From Singulisphaera sp. GP187 (GTDB lineage Bacteria > Planctomycetota > Planctomycetia > Gemmatales > Gemmataceae), in the NCBI GenBank assembly GCA_945905925.1, contig CAMDQN010000044.1, positions 1 through 47,398 on the forward strand: 47,398 nt of DNA. The letters run 5' to 3'. The notes under the pieces were generated by a model that was not told the DNA's origin, ran no database searches, and was given only the letters and a program-made list of their open reading frames with translations. Below, piece after piece: positions 15,839 to 23,979 of this stretch. How positions within the stretch are numbered: the stretch's first letter is position 1; each line of letters opens with the position of its first letter. A program made the position numbers and the translations under genes.

Positions 15839-17113
15839 ATGTCGCAGGTTACGCGCCGGTCGTTCCTTAGTGCCTCCGCCGCGGGCGGGGTGTTCCTCAG
15901 CCTGCCCGCGATCACTTACCGGGCCGCGCTTCTCGCCGAAGACAAACCGAGCGAGACGGTTCGCGTCGCGTGCGTCGGCCTCGGCGGGCAGGGTCGTGGC
16001 AATATGAAGGCGATCCGCAAGAACGTCGTCGCGCTGTGCGACGTGGACACTGGCCACCTCGCCACGGCCGCGAAGGAGATGGGCGATGCGAAGTTCGTGA
16101 CTGGCGGCGATTACCGCAAACTGCTCGAAAGCAAGGATATCGACGCGGTGCTGTGCAGCACGCCAGACCACTGGCACGCGCTGGTGGCCGTAGACGCATG
16201 CAAGGCGGGCAAGGACGTTTACTGCGAGAAGCCGATGACGCTCGTGGTGGCCGAGGGTCGCGCGATGGTGAAGGCCGCGCGCGAATACAAACGGATCGTG
16301 CAGTGCGGCAGTCAACAACGTTCCGGCAAGGAGTTCAGGCAGGCGTGCGAACTGGTGCGCAACGGCGCGATCGGCACCGTCAAGATGGTCAAGGTCGGGC
16401 TGCCCGGGCCGAACTGGTCCGGCCCGCCGGTGATGGACTCCGACCCACCCGCGGCGCTCGACTACGACCGTTGGCTCGGGCCGGCGCCGCAGCGCGCATT
16501 CAACGCCAAGCGCGTCCACTACCTGTTCCGGTTCTTCTGGGACTACTCCGGCGGCCAGCAGACGAACTGGGGCGCGCACCACCTCGACATCGCGCAGTGG
16601 GGATTGGGGATGGACGAGAGCGGCCCGACAACTATTGAGGCGACCGCGACATTCAACAAGGACAAGTGGTTCGAGACGCCAGAGAGCGCGAAGGAGACGT
16701 TCACCTACGCGAACGGCGTGGTGCTCTCCTGCACGCTGGGCGGGAAGGGTAACCCCGGCGGGACCACATTCGAGGGTGAGAAGGGGACGATCCACGTGAA
16801 CCGCGGCTCAATCGTGGTTACGCTCAACGGTGAGAAGGTCGCGGACCCGTACAAGCTACCGACCGGCGACACGAAACTCTACGTCTCGAAGGGCCACCAC
16901 GCGGACTGGCTCGAGTGCATCAAGTCGCGGAAACTGCCGATTTGCGATGTGGAGATCGGCCACCGCAGTTCGACGGTGTGCCACCTGGGGAACATCGCGA
17001 TCCGAACCGGGCGCAAGCTCACGTGGGATCCAAAGACGGAAACGATCGCCAACGACAAGGAAGCATCGGCGCTGCTCACGAAGGTGTACCGTAAGCCGTG
17101 GACGCTGGGGTGA
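15839..17113 (+). CDS. Tat-exported Gfo/Idh/MocA family oxidoreductase
   Basis: The 424-residue protein carries a Tat signal (TRRSFLSASAAGG) followed by a Rossmann fold with VACVGLGGQGRGN, the EKP motif in DVYCEKPMTL, and the C-terminal domain with WGAHHLDIAQWGLG. This combination of signal peptide and Gfo/Idh/MocA domain is common in planctomycetes; such enzymes use tightly bound NAD(P) to oxidise or isomerise sugars outside the cytoplasm. The exact substrate is not predictable. The ATG at 15839 puts the RR motif at residues 6-7. Confidence 0.92.
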   Translation: MSQVTRRSFLSASAAGGVFLSLPAITYRAALLAEDKPSETVRVACVGLGGQGRGNMKAIRKNVVALCDVDTGHLATAAKEMGDAKFVTGGDYRKLLESKDIDAVLCSTPDHWHALVAVDACKAGKDVYCEKPMTLVVAEGRAMVKAAREYKRIVQCGSQQRSGKEFRQACELVRNGAIGTVKMVKVGLPGPNWSGPPVMDSDPPAALDYDRWLGPAPQRAFNAKRVHYLFRFFWDYSGGQQTNWGAHHLDIAQWGLGMDESGPTTIEATATFNKDKWFETPESAKETFTYANGVVLSCTLGGKGNPGGTTFEGEKGTIHVNRGSIVVTLNGEKVADPYKLPTGDTKLYVSKGHHADWLECIKSRKLPICDVEIGHRSSTVCHLGNIAIRTGRKLTWDPKTETIANDKEASALLTKVYRKPWTLG

Positions 17114-17131
17114 TGCGATAGAGGAAGAGCA

Positions 17132-17236
17132 GACAGTTCACGCAAAGCCTCAGCACAGCAGACAAGAGAAGCAGAGTTCTTGATGAACGCTATTTCCTTG
17201 TTTTCTTTGTGTTTCTGCGACTGTGCATGAACTGTC
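17132..17236. repeat. Long interrupted inverted repeat after oxidoreductase gene
   Basis: Two nested arms pair: 17132-17140 with 17228-17236 (9 bp) and 17153-17158 with 17221-17226 (6 bp). The left half is A/G-rich and the right half T/C-rich. It lies between convergent genes and resembles in style the elements at 28938 and 32863. Confidence 0.55.
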
Positions 17237-17249
17237 TTTGTTTTCTCAC

Positions 17250-18266
17250 TCACGTACCGGCGGGCTTCTCGTGGTGGCCGCCGAATTCGGATCGCATCGC
17301 GGACAGTACGCGGTCGGCGTAGTTGCCCTCGCCGCGGGACGCGAACCGCTGGAACAGTGCCGCAGTCAGTACCGGGGCCGGTACAGATTCGTCGATCGCG
17401 GCCAGCGCCGTCCACCGGCCCTCGCCCGAGTCCGACACACGACCACTGAAGTCGGACAGATCGGCATTCTTCGCCAGTGCGTGCGCCGTCAGGTCGAGTA
17501 GCCACGACGCGACCACGCTCCCGCGGCGCCACAACTCCGCAATCTCCCCGACGGGCAGGTCGAACTGGTAGTGCTCCGGCGTGCGCAGGGGGCTGGTCTC
17601 TGCGTCGGCAGTGCGGGCATGCAGACCCGCACCCGCGTGCTTGAGGATGTTCAGACCCTCGGCATAGGCAGCCATTAGCCCGTACTCGATGCCGTTGTGA
17701 ACCATCTTGACGAAGTGGCCGGCTCCGCTCGACCCGCATCGCAGATAGCCATGTTCGGCCGTGCCGCCGGTGGTCCGGTCCGGCGTCGGCGGCGCGGACT
17801 CCTTTGGCGGGGCGAGTGTCGCGAAGATTGGGTCGAGACGCTTCACAACGGCTTCCTCGCCACCGATCATCAGGCAGTACCCACGTTCGAGGCCGAATAC
17901 GCCGCCGCTCGTGCCGACATCGACGTAGTGAATCTTCTTCGCCTGGAGTTCCTTCGCCCGGCGGATGTCATCGACGTAGTATGAGTTGCCGCCGTCGATG
18001 ATGGTGTCGTCTTCGCTGAGCAGCGGGACGAGCGTGGCAACGGTGGCGTCCACCACCGCCGCCGGAACCATGAGCCAAACGGTTCGCGGCTTCGCGAGTT
18101 TGGCGACGAACTCGGTGAGTGAGGTCGTCGCGTCGATGCCGTGCGTCTTCAGTCCTTCCACCGCGCTCGGGAAGGAGTCGAACCCAACGCACTGGTGTCC
18201 ACCCTTGGCCAATCGGCGGACCATGTTCGCGCCCATCCGGCCCAGCCCAATCATTCCCAGTTGCAT
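17250..18266 (-). CDS. gnd: 6-phosphogluconate dehydrogenase (short, YqeC/GntZ type)
   Basis: The 338-residue enzyme oxidatively decarboxylates 6-phosphogluconate to ribulose-5-phosphate. Seen: IGLGRMGANM (6-15), DGGNSYYVDDIRR, the substrate loop DVGTSGGVFGLERGYCLMIGG, and the catalytic KMVHNGIEYGLMAAYAEG. Its length marks the short class rather than the ~470-residue class. An Asp in VGFDSFPS after the second strand, where NADP enzymes have Asn-Arg, predicts NAD preference (inference). The ATG at 18266 is chosen because MQLGMIGLGRMG is the normal N-terminus; upstream translation is not conserved. Confidence 0.93.
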   Translation of the reverse strand: MQLGMIGLGRMGANMVRRLAKGGHQCVGFDSFPSAVEGLKTHGIDATTSLTEFVAKLAKPRTVWLMVPAAVVDATVATLVPLLSEDDTIIDGGNSYYVDDIRRAKELQAKKIHYVDVGTSGGVFGLERGYCLMIGGEEAVVKRLDPIFATLAPPKESAPPTPDRTTGGTAEHGYLRCGSSGAGHFVKMVHNGIEYGLMAAYAEGLNILKHAGAGLHARTADAETSPLRTPEHYQFDLPVGEIAELWRRGSVVASWLLDLTAHALAKNADLSDFSGRVSDSGEGRWTALAAIDESVPAPVLTAALFQRFASRGEGNYADRVLSAMRSEFGGHHEKPAGT

Positions 18267-18351
18267 GACGTTTCCAGATGTGAGTTGCGGTCGCGGTCGG
18301 GCGATTTCCCGACTCGTGCGAAGGAATGATACTTCAACGATTTGAGAAGTG

Positions 18352-18603
18352 CTACCACCGATTCCAAGAACGTTTCGGGTCCGGTGGCGGTTCCGGCTTC
18401 GGCGGGTAGTACATCGGGTACGTGTCCGGCGGAATCGCTTCCGCTCTCTTGAAGTAGCGGAACAAAACCGGGATCGGCCCACCGTGGCTCGGACAGTAGA
18501 GGTTGATTTTCGTGTCCGGCGGCGGTTCGACCTCTGCGATGACCACGTTCGGGCACGGGCACTGGCAGTACCGGCACTTCACCGTGATTGTGTAGCAGAG
18601 CAT
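18352..18603 (-). CDS. Small Cys-rich protein next to P-II gene
   Basis: The 83-residue protein has a Cys cluster CRYCQCPCP near the start and YCPSHGG further on, consistent with a small zinc site, then a Pro/Tyr-rich tail. GAGG lies upstream of the ATG at 18603, and the gene starts eight bases after the P-II stop, so both are likely on one transcript. No family recognised; a P-II-related role is only guilt by association. Confidence 0.65.
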   Translation of the reverse strand: MLCYTITVKCRYCQCPCPNVVIAEVEPPPDTKINLYCPSHGGPIPVLFRYFKRAEAIPPDTYPMYYPPKPEPPPDPKRSWNRW

Positions 18604-18611
18604 CGCGTACC

Positions 18612-18959
18612 TCAGATCGCTTCAGGGCCGCGCTCGCCGGTGCGGATACGGATGCAGTCTTCGAGCGGCAGAATGAAGATCTTGCCGTCGCCGATGCGCC
18701 CCTCTGGGCCGGTGCGGGCCGCGTCCATGATTGCGTTCACCGTCGGTTCGATGAAGTCCTCGTTCACCGCGATCTGCAATTGAACTTTCCGCAACATGTT
18801 CACGGTTAACTCGTGACCGCGGTACACTTCCGTGTGGCCTTTCTGCCGGCCGAAGCCGAGCACGTCCACGATCGTCAGGCGGAACACTTCCACCTTGTTT
18901 AGCGCTTCCTTTACCGCGTCTAGTTTTGACGGTTGGATGATCGCGAGTATCAGCTTCAT
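18612..18959 (-). CDS. glnB: P-II family nitrogen regulatory protein, variant
   Basis: The 115-residue P-II protein would sense ATP/ADP and 2-oxoglutarate and bind nitrogen-metabolism targets through its T-loop. Seen: MKLILAIIQPSKLDAVKEAL, the T-loop base GFGRQKGHTEVYRG (35-48), the B-loop IGDGKIF and the C-terminal IRIRTGE signature. Numbering aligns with E. coli GlnB without gaps through residue 60: Tyr46 is kept but residue 51, the uridylylated Tyr, is Leu. Three extra residues precede the B-loop (TGPEGRIGDGK instead of TGKIGDGK). The ATG at 18959 is the canonical start; upstream frame is not conserved. No amtB or glnA is adjacent, so glnB versus glnK cannot be decided. Confidence 0.93.
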   Translation of the reverse strand: MKLILAIIQPSKLDAVKEALNKVEVFRLTIVDVLGFGRQKGHTEVYRGHELTVNMLRKVQLQIAVNEDFIEPTVNAIMDAARTGPEGRIGDGKIFILPLEDCIRIRTGERGPEAI

Positions 18960-19003
18960 GGTGTTGCGTCCTGGTGCGCGGCCAACTCGCAGAGTTTGAG
19001 CGC

Positions 19004-19577
19004 TCATCGCTCGGTGTCGAAGATAATAAACACCGCGTTGAACGCCGGTGTGATGACTACAAGATACTGCATGTCCGGCGCGAAGTGGAGTGGGGTGGCG
19101 CCAGCCCACGCGACGCTCCCATCTTTCGTGGCGGCTCGCCAGCACGTCCCATGAAAGCGGTACGGCGCGGGATCGAAGCGAAGGTCTTCGCGAGTTGGTC
19201 CGCGTCTTCCGGTCGGCCGTCGAAGCGCCACGAATCTTATACCTTCTCAGGGTACAGCCACGGGTCGAAGTGCGAGAAGTGGCAGCCGTCGAGTTCCAGT
19301 CGTGGTTGCATCGTCGCCATGGACGCGAGCGTTTCGGCGGGGATCTTCTCGCGGGTTGTTTCGCTCACGTTGCGGTCTGGCCCGTGGTCGTGGTTGCGCC
19401 ACACTCCGACCGCCCCGTACTGCCGAAGGATCTCGTCGCGACATCCGTTCCGTCTTGCCGTCTGCCGTGCATGTCGGAGGTGTCGCCGAGCGACTTGATC
19501 ACATCCACGCGCTCGGCGCGCAGCACCGCGAGGATCGCCGTTTCGTCGTGGATGTCGGTGACGATGCTGATTCTCCT
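19004..19577 (-). pseudogene. Decayed metallophosphoesterase
   Basis: Piecing reading frames together gives a calcineurin-like phosphoesterase: RRISIVTDIHDETAIL then SLGDTSD from about 19577, a shift to another frame near 19445 giving AVGVWRNHDHG (normally GNHDHG), VSETTREKIPAETL and FDPWLYPEKV, an in-frame TAA at 19237-19239, then SWRFDGRPEDADQLAKTFASIPRR, and a second shift near 19140 into AATKDGSVAWAGATPLHF. The second metal-binding GHxH is lost around that shift. A Shine-Dalgarno-like GGGAG precedes the conserved start but no start codon is in place. Three independent lesions plus lost metal ligands indicate decay rather than a single sequencing error. Confidence 0.75.
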
Positions 19578-19689
19578 GTAGTTACTCCCTTCGACCGCTT
19601 GCGGCTTCGCATGTGCCGCGCGTTGCTGTTCCCGCGAAGTCGCCAACGGCATTCGTGGCGCGGCGATGGACGCCGATCGTTCGCAATCG

Positions 19690-21186
19690 TCACTTCACGA
19701 CCACGCAGAAGTCGATTTGGTACGGGGCCAGTTCGGGTCGGCGGCTGATGTCGGTGACCAACTTCTGTGCCTCGGCCGCGGCGCGTACCTCAAAGCACAC
19801 CATCAACTTCTTTGTGCCGGACCAGCGGACATCCACGCCGTCGGCGCGGCCCTGGCACACTTGGCGAACGAGCGTCGCGACCGAGTCGGGCTCGGCGTCG
19901 GGAATTTGAGCGCGGGCCACCACGGGCTTCACGGGCGCCGCGCCGGACTTCCACGCAGGAGTCGCGTCGTTCGAGTGAACCGGGAGCGGCGCGCCTGCGG
20001 GCGCCCACGTCCCCGGTGCCCGCTGGGTCGGTTCGGGTGCCGTCTGCCAGTGCTGTGCTTCGCGTTTCGGCGCTCCGATCGTCACCTCGACGCGATTCGG
20101 TACCGCGGGCTTCGACTCATCGGTCACCGAGATCGGGAGCGGACTCGGCGGGGTCGCGCCCACCGGCTTCGCTGGTTCCACCGATGGGAGTACGGACGGC
20201 GTCGGGAGCGGTACGGCTGGCGGGAGCACCGGAAGTGCCACGACCGGTGCCGGCACCGGTGGTGGCAGAACCGGTATTGGTGCCAGCTCCTTCACTGCGA
20301 CCGATTCGGGCTCCCCAGGCGCGACTGCGGTTGGGGACACGGTGGGCGGCGGGGTGATCTTCGGCACGTTCACCGGCACAGCCGGAGGCGTGAACGCGGG
20401 CGGCGCGAACTTGGACTCGACGGGTGGGTTGAACCGCAGCGTTTCCGGGCGTTCGAGCGGCTGTGGGCGCGGTTGGAACGGTGGCGGCGGCTGGGACGCG
20501 ACCGGCTGTGGCTGCGGCACCGGCGCGCTACTGTAGTTTGGCGGTTCTGTCCCTGGCGGCGTGCGCAGCGGGTTCATCACTGGTACTGGGAAGGCGCCCG
20601 GCGTCGCACCGGTGATCGAGTACCAGTTCGCAGAGGCTTTCGGGAACTGCCCCGTCGGCGCGAACGGGTTCGCGCCGGGCGTCACGGTGCCCCACCCGTA
20701 CCAGCGGTAGGCCGGCGGCCCTGCGTAGACGGGCGCGCCGCTCGCGCCCGTTCCGCGGAACGGGGTCGCGGCGGTCGGTTGTTCGGGCGTCGGCACGCGC
20801 TTCTCGGGCGCAGGCGGGGTGCCTTTCAGTCTGTCGAGCGCTTTCGCCGCGAGTCCCGGATCTTCTTTCGATTGAAGGCCCGTGGGAGGTGGTGTGAGTG
20901 GGCGCACGTTGCCGATCTTGGTTACGCTGCCAGCGGCCGGGCGCACGTTTGGGTCTGGGCCTGTGAGCCACTCGGGGCCGGCGCCGGCCGGCGCGCGGTT
21001 GGTGGCCTTTGTCACCGGGGTGCTCGGCAGGAACTCGTCGGCCGCGCCACGCGCGACCGCCGGCAGGTCGCTGGGTTTCAGCGGTTCCGGCGGGCGGAAT
21101 GCCGCGCCTCGCTCGCGTGGCGGTTGTGCCTCCGCGACTGTCACGGCCAAACCCAGCACCGCGATCACGCCGATGATTGTCCGCAT
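19690..21186 (-). CDS. Large proline-rich secreted protein
   Basis: The 498-residue protein has a signal peptide (MRTIIGVIAVLGLAVTVAEAQ) and a very long Pro/Ala/Val-rich, presumably unstructured middle with runs such as PPPPFQPRPQPLERP. The last 60 residues (from VRQVCQGRADGVDVRW to IDFCVVVK) look like a small folded alpha/beta domain resembling BON-type or secretin N-type modules (weak similarity by eye). AAGGATGAGG precedes the ATG at 21186. Likely a cell-envelope protein whose disordered linker projects a C-terminal binding domain. It lies in a run with another secreted protein and a polysaccharide export lipoprotein. Confidence 0.75.
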   Translation of the reverse strand: MRTIIGVIAVLGLAVTVAEAQPPRERGAAFRPPEPLKPSDLPAVARGAADEFLPSTPVTKATNRAPAGAGPEWLTGPDPNVRPAAGSVTKIGNVRPLTPPPTGLQSKEDPGLAAKALDRLKGTPPAPEKRVPTPEQPTAATPFRGTGASGAPVYAGPPAYRWYGWGTVTPGANPFAPTGQFPKASANWYSITGATPGAFPVPVMNPLRTPPGTEPPNYSSAPVPQPQPVASQPPPPFQPRPQPLERPETLRFNPPVESKFAPPAFTPPAVPVNVPKITPPPTVSPTAVAPGEPESVAVKELAPIPVLPPPVPAPVVALPVLPPAVPLPTPSVLPSVEPAKPVGATPPSPLPISVTDESKPAVPNRVEVTIGAPKREAQHWQTAPEPTQRAPGTWAPAGAPLPVHSNDATPAWKSGAAPVKPVVARAQIPDAEPDSVATLVRQVCQGRADGVDVRWSGTKKLMVCFEVRAAAEAQKLVTDISRRPELAPYQIDFCVVVK

Positions 21187-21265
21187 GGCCTCATCCTTGA
21201 GCTTGCTGAGTGCTGTTTCGTCGCGCCGGACCGGTGGACCTGCGCGAAGTCTCGATCGACGAACA

Positions 21266-21730
21266 TCAACGGCGCGAAGTGCCGACGCCGGCCAGACCGG
21301 GGCGCGGCGTGCCGCGACTCCCGATCGGCGATGGGAAGTACCCGCCCGTGCTGTTGAACACGACTGGGTGCCCGGCCGGCGGGAGTACGTCGCCGGCGCC
21401 CACCTCGCGCGGCTGGAGTGGGTCCGGCGCGTTCGCCAACTGCGGGAAGAACGGCGCTCGGTTTCCACCCATCGCAGTGAACGGCGCGCCTAGTCCCTGA
21501 CCTGCGCCGCCCACGGTGCCCGGTCGGACGCCGTAGTAGTAGTTCACACCGGGGTTCCCGCCGCGCAGCAGGTTCAAGTACGGGCTGAGCGGCTGGTTTT
21601 GCGGGTTGCCCCCGTTCGACATTGCGCCTGGTGGCAGATAGTACGGCGACGGCGGGTACTGTGGATACTGGGCTGAAGCGACCGCGGTCGTCCCGAGTAC
21701 CGCGACCGACATCAAGAAGTATCGCGTCAT
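21266..21730 (-). CDS. Secreted Pro/Gly/Tyr-rich protein
   Basis: The 154-residue protein has a signal peptide (MTRYFLMSVAVLGTTAVASAQ) followed by QYPQYPPSPYYLPPGAMSNGG and Gly/Pro-rich low-complexity sequence. GAGGA lies eight bases before the ATG at 21730. No family recognised. Probably exported and co-expressed with its neighbours: it is 61 bases after the export lipoprotein gene and 79 bases before the large Pro-rich gene. Confidence 0.7.
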   Translation of the reverse strand: MTRYFLMSVAVLGTTAVASAQYPQYPPSPYYLPPGAMSNGGNPQNQPLSPYLNLLRGGNPGVNYYYGVRPGTVGGAGQGLGAPFTAMGGNRAPFFPQLANAPDPLQPREVGAGDVLPPAGHPVVFNSTGGYFPSPIGSRGTPRPGLAGVGTSRR

Positions 21731-21791
21731 GTCGAAGTCCTCACGAGTCACTGTCGATTACGCCGCGTTCCGAACTCCGCGTCTCTATCCG

Positions 21792-22721
21792 TCAGTTGTT
21801 GCCGCCGAAGCCGTTGCCGCGACCGGAAATCTGGTTGTAGGCGCTCGACCCGAGGAGCGTGATGCCGAAGATGCGCTCGACGGGCGAGAGAACGCGGGCC
21901 AGCGTGCGGTCGATGATCACGAGCCGCTGCGCCTTCACGTAGATGCGGTCGCCCGGCATCACCTGGTAGTTCGTGTGCGTGATCCCGTGCTGCGTGATTC
22001 CGACCCAGTCAACTGGTAGAATCTGCCACGGCTGGCCCGGGTGTGGGGTCCGGCGCGCGACCCAGATGTTTCGCTTGCTCGCGACGTCCGGTAGCCCGTT
22101 GATGTTGGCCATCGCGTCGAGTACCGTCTCGCTGCCGGTGACGGGGAAAGGGAACACCTGCTCGCCGAAGCCGCCGCCGTCGGTGATGACGTAGTACCGC
22201 TTGCTGTTGTACGCGAGCACGTCCACGATCACGACCAAGCTTTCGGGTCTCGTGCTGAACTTGCTCAACTGGTCATTCTGGAGGAGGTGCGCGCGGATGG
22301 CTTCGGCGGCCTGATCGAGCGTCAGCCCCGAGACCGGAACCGACCCCCAGAAGCCGAGCCCGACGGACCCATCGAGCCGCACCTGGAATGGCCCAGAAAC
22401 CGGCTGCACCGGGAGCCGGTCGGTGCTATCGATCATGACCTTTGGCACCACTTCCTCCCCCTTCTCGTTGGTCTTCGGGATCTTGGACCGTTGAACCACT
22501 TCGATGAGGAGTTGGTCCGGCGCCTCGATGACGTAGGGCGGGAGGGTGATCTTCACCAGTTCGCGCGGAACTGCGCCTTCCGGTGGAACCTGGATGTGCG
22601 CGTTCGAGCCGGTGGGCATCGGGGGCGTGCCGAAGTAGTCGTGGTGCGCACCGTGCATACAGCCGGTGGCAACCAGGATCAGCCCGGCGACGACGAACAC
22701 GAGTTTCCCGCGCCGAACCAT
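21792..22721 (-). CDS. Polysaccharide export lipoprotein (Wza/Poly_export-like)
   Basis: The 309-residue protein has a lipobox (LVATGC, Cys21) and a Poly_export-type periplasmic region: YVIEAPDQLLIEVVQRS, a strand-rich domain with GPFQVRLDGSVGLGFWGSVPVSGLTLDQAAEAI, then an SLBB-like part with YYVITDGGGFGEQVFPFPVTGSETVLDAM and YQVMPGDRIYVKAQRL. Wza relatives form the outer-membrane channel or a periplasmic guide for capsule/exopolysaccharide export. No Wzc/Wzx/Wzy partners are adjacent. It is the first gene of a run with two Pro-rich secreted proteins. Confidence 0.9.
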   Translation of the reverse strand: MVRRGKLVFVVAGLILVATGCMHGAHHDYFGTPPMPTGSNAHIQVPPEGAVPRELVKITLPPYVIEAPDQLLIEVVQRSKIPKTNEKGEEVVPKVMIDSTDRLPVQPVSGPFQVRLDGSVGLGFWGSVPVSGLTLDQAAEAIRAHLLQNDQLSKFSTRPESLVVIVDVLAYNSKRYYVITDGGGFGEQVFPFPVTGSETVLDAMANINGLPDVASKRNIWVARRTPHPGQPWQILPVDWVGITQHGITHTNYQVMPGDRIYVKAQRLVIIDRTLARVLSPVERIFGITLLGSSAYNQISGRGNGFGGNN

Positions 22722-22956
22722 AGCCGCTCTCCCGAACGCGAACCGATTGCAGGCAACCGCCGGAATCGTTTGTGTTATCGTCGCGGCCGGAACAGTTCGT
22801 GAACCAAACCGCCCGAATCGCGCGTGTTTGGTTCAAGTTTGGGGGAGTGGGAGGAGTGAGGAGGACGGCGAAAATGCGGTTCGCCGCTGCGCGGCGGTCT
22901 TCTTGGGAGCCGAGGAGGGTAGACCTGCGCGAAGCGGCGGACCACGATGAGGCAAA

Positions 22957-23979
22957 TTACGGTATCAGCAGCCGTGCCAGGTTGAAGTACGCGAGCAGTG
23001 CGGCCACGTCCGCGCACGTCAGCGCGATAGGCCCCGCCGCTACCTGCGGGTCTCGCTTCAACAACCGCAGGATGTGCGGCACCGCTAAACCCGCGATGGC
23101 CGCACACGTCACGCCTATTGTGATGCCGCCGAGCACGATGAAGAACAGCACCGCTAGGTTCTGCCAGATGGCCGCGATCGCGCTGACCAGCAGGCCGGTG
23201 CTGAGACCGAGCAGCACGCCTGTTGTCGCCTCGGGGCGCAGTCGCTCGAGCAACTCGCGCCACGACGGTCCGGCTTCGCGGAACGCTTCGAGAGCGAGCG
23301 TGACGGACTGAATTGCGACGCTCTCCGCGAGCGCGAGCACCACCGGGATGAACAGCGCAAGCACCGCGTGCTGCCAGTTCAATTCGACGTGGTAGATTTC
23401 GACGAGAACGGCTGCGAGGGTGCCGCCCGCGACGTTGCACAGCAGCCACGGAAACCGGCCGCGGAACGCGACCAGCGGGCGAGCCTGTTGCGACCGCGTG
23501 AGGCGCACGCCAATCAGTTGGAATACGTCGTCGGTCGCTCGCGACGTCGCGGCGGCGGGCGCATCGTCGCTGGTTTCGGCCAGTTCTTCCGCGTAGGCTT
23601 CGATGTCGATGACGCCGATGAGCCGCCGTGCCTCGTCCACGATCGGGAACGCGAGCAACCGGTGCATCGTGAAGAACTCGCACGCTTCGAGCAGCGTGGC
23701 AGAGGTCGGAATCGCGATGACCGACGCAATCATAACGTCTTTCATGCGCGCTTCGAGTGGGGCGAGTAGGAGGCGTCGCGTGGGCACGACCCCGACGAGT
23801 CGCAGGTTGTGATCGACCACGTAGAAGTAGATGATCCGGCCGGGAGGCGGGTGCTCGCGCATGTGCGCGAGCGCTGTGCCCGCGGTCCACTCAGGATCGA
23901 GGACGGCGAAGTCGGTGCGCATGTACGCCGTCACCGACTCGTTGAGTTGCGCTTCGGTCAGGTGTAACGGCATTCTCAC
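22957..23979 (-). CDS. CBS-domain MgtE-like transporter lacking MgtE_N
   Basis: The 340-residue protein has two CBS domains in residues ~18-135 (YMRTDFAVLDPEWTAGTALAHM; VMIASVIAIPTSATLLEACEFF) and five predicted membrane helices from ~170. The C-terminus matches MgtE/SLC41 transporters: PVVLALAESVAIQSVTLALEA and DPQVAAGPIALTCADVAALLAYF, retaining the pore Asp. The MgtE N-domain (~130 residues) is absent, and the usual GGNxGxQ is AESVAIQ. It probably moves Mg2+ or another divalent cation (inference). The GTG at 23979 overlaps the TGA of the adaptor gene as GTGA; an ATG two codons later is an alternative start. Confidence 0.82.
   Translation of the reverse strand: MRMPLHLTEAQLNESVTAYMRTDFAVLDPEWTAGTALAHMREHPPPGRIIYFYVVDHNLRLVGVVPTRRLLLAPLEARMKDVMIASVIAIPTSATLLEACEFFTMHRLLAFPIVDEARRLIGVIDIEAYAEELAETSDDAPAAATSRATDDVFQLIGVRLTRSQQARPLVAFRGRFPWLLCNVAGGTLAAVLVEIYHVELNWQHAVLALFIPVVLALAESVAIQSVTLALEAFREAGPSWRELLERLRPEATTGVLLGLSTGLLVSAIAAIWQNLAVLFFIVLGGITIGVTCAAIAGLAVPHILRLLKRDPQVAAGPIALTCADVAALLAYFNLARLLIP

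Noticed and set aside
15818-16795. Long minus-strand frame antisense to the Gfo/Idh/MocA gene
   Set aside because: Shadow frame of a well-supported gene.
18960-19003. Sigma-54 promoter before the P-II gene
   Set aside because: I looked for TGGC-N8-TTGC upstream of the start and found no acceptable match.
19666-21357. A 563-codon plus-strand frame rich in Arg/Trp/Gly
   Set aside because: Antisense to the Pro-rich secreted protein; Pro codons in high-GC DNA read backward as Gly/Arg and yield long false frames.
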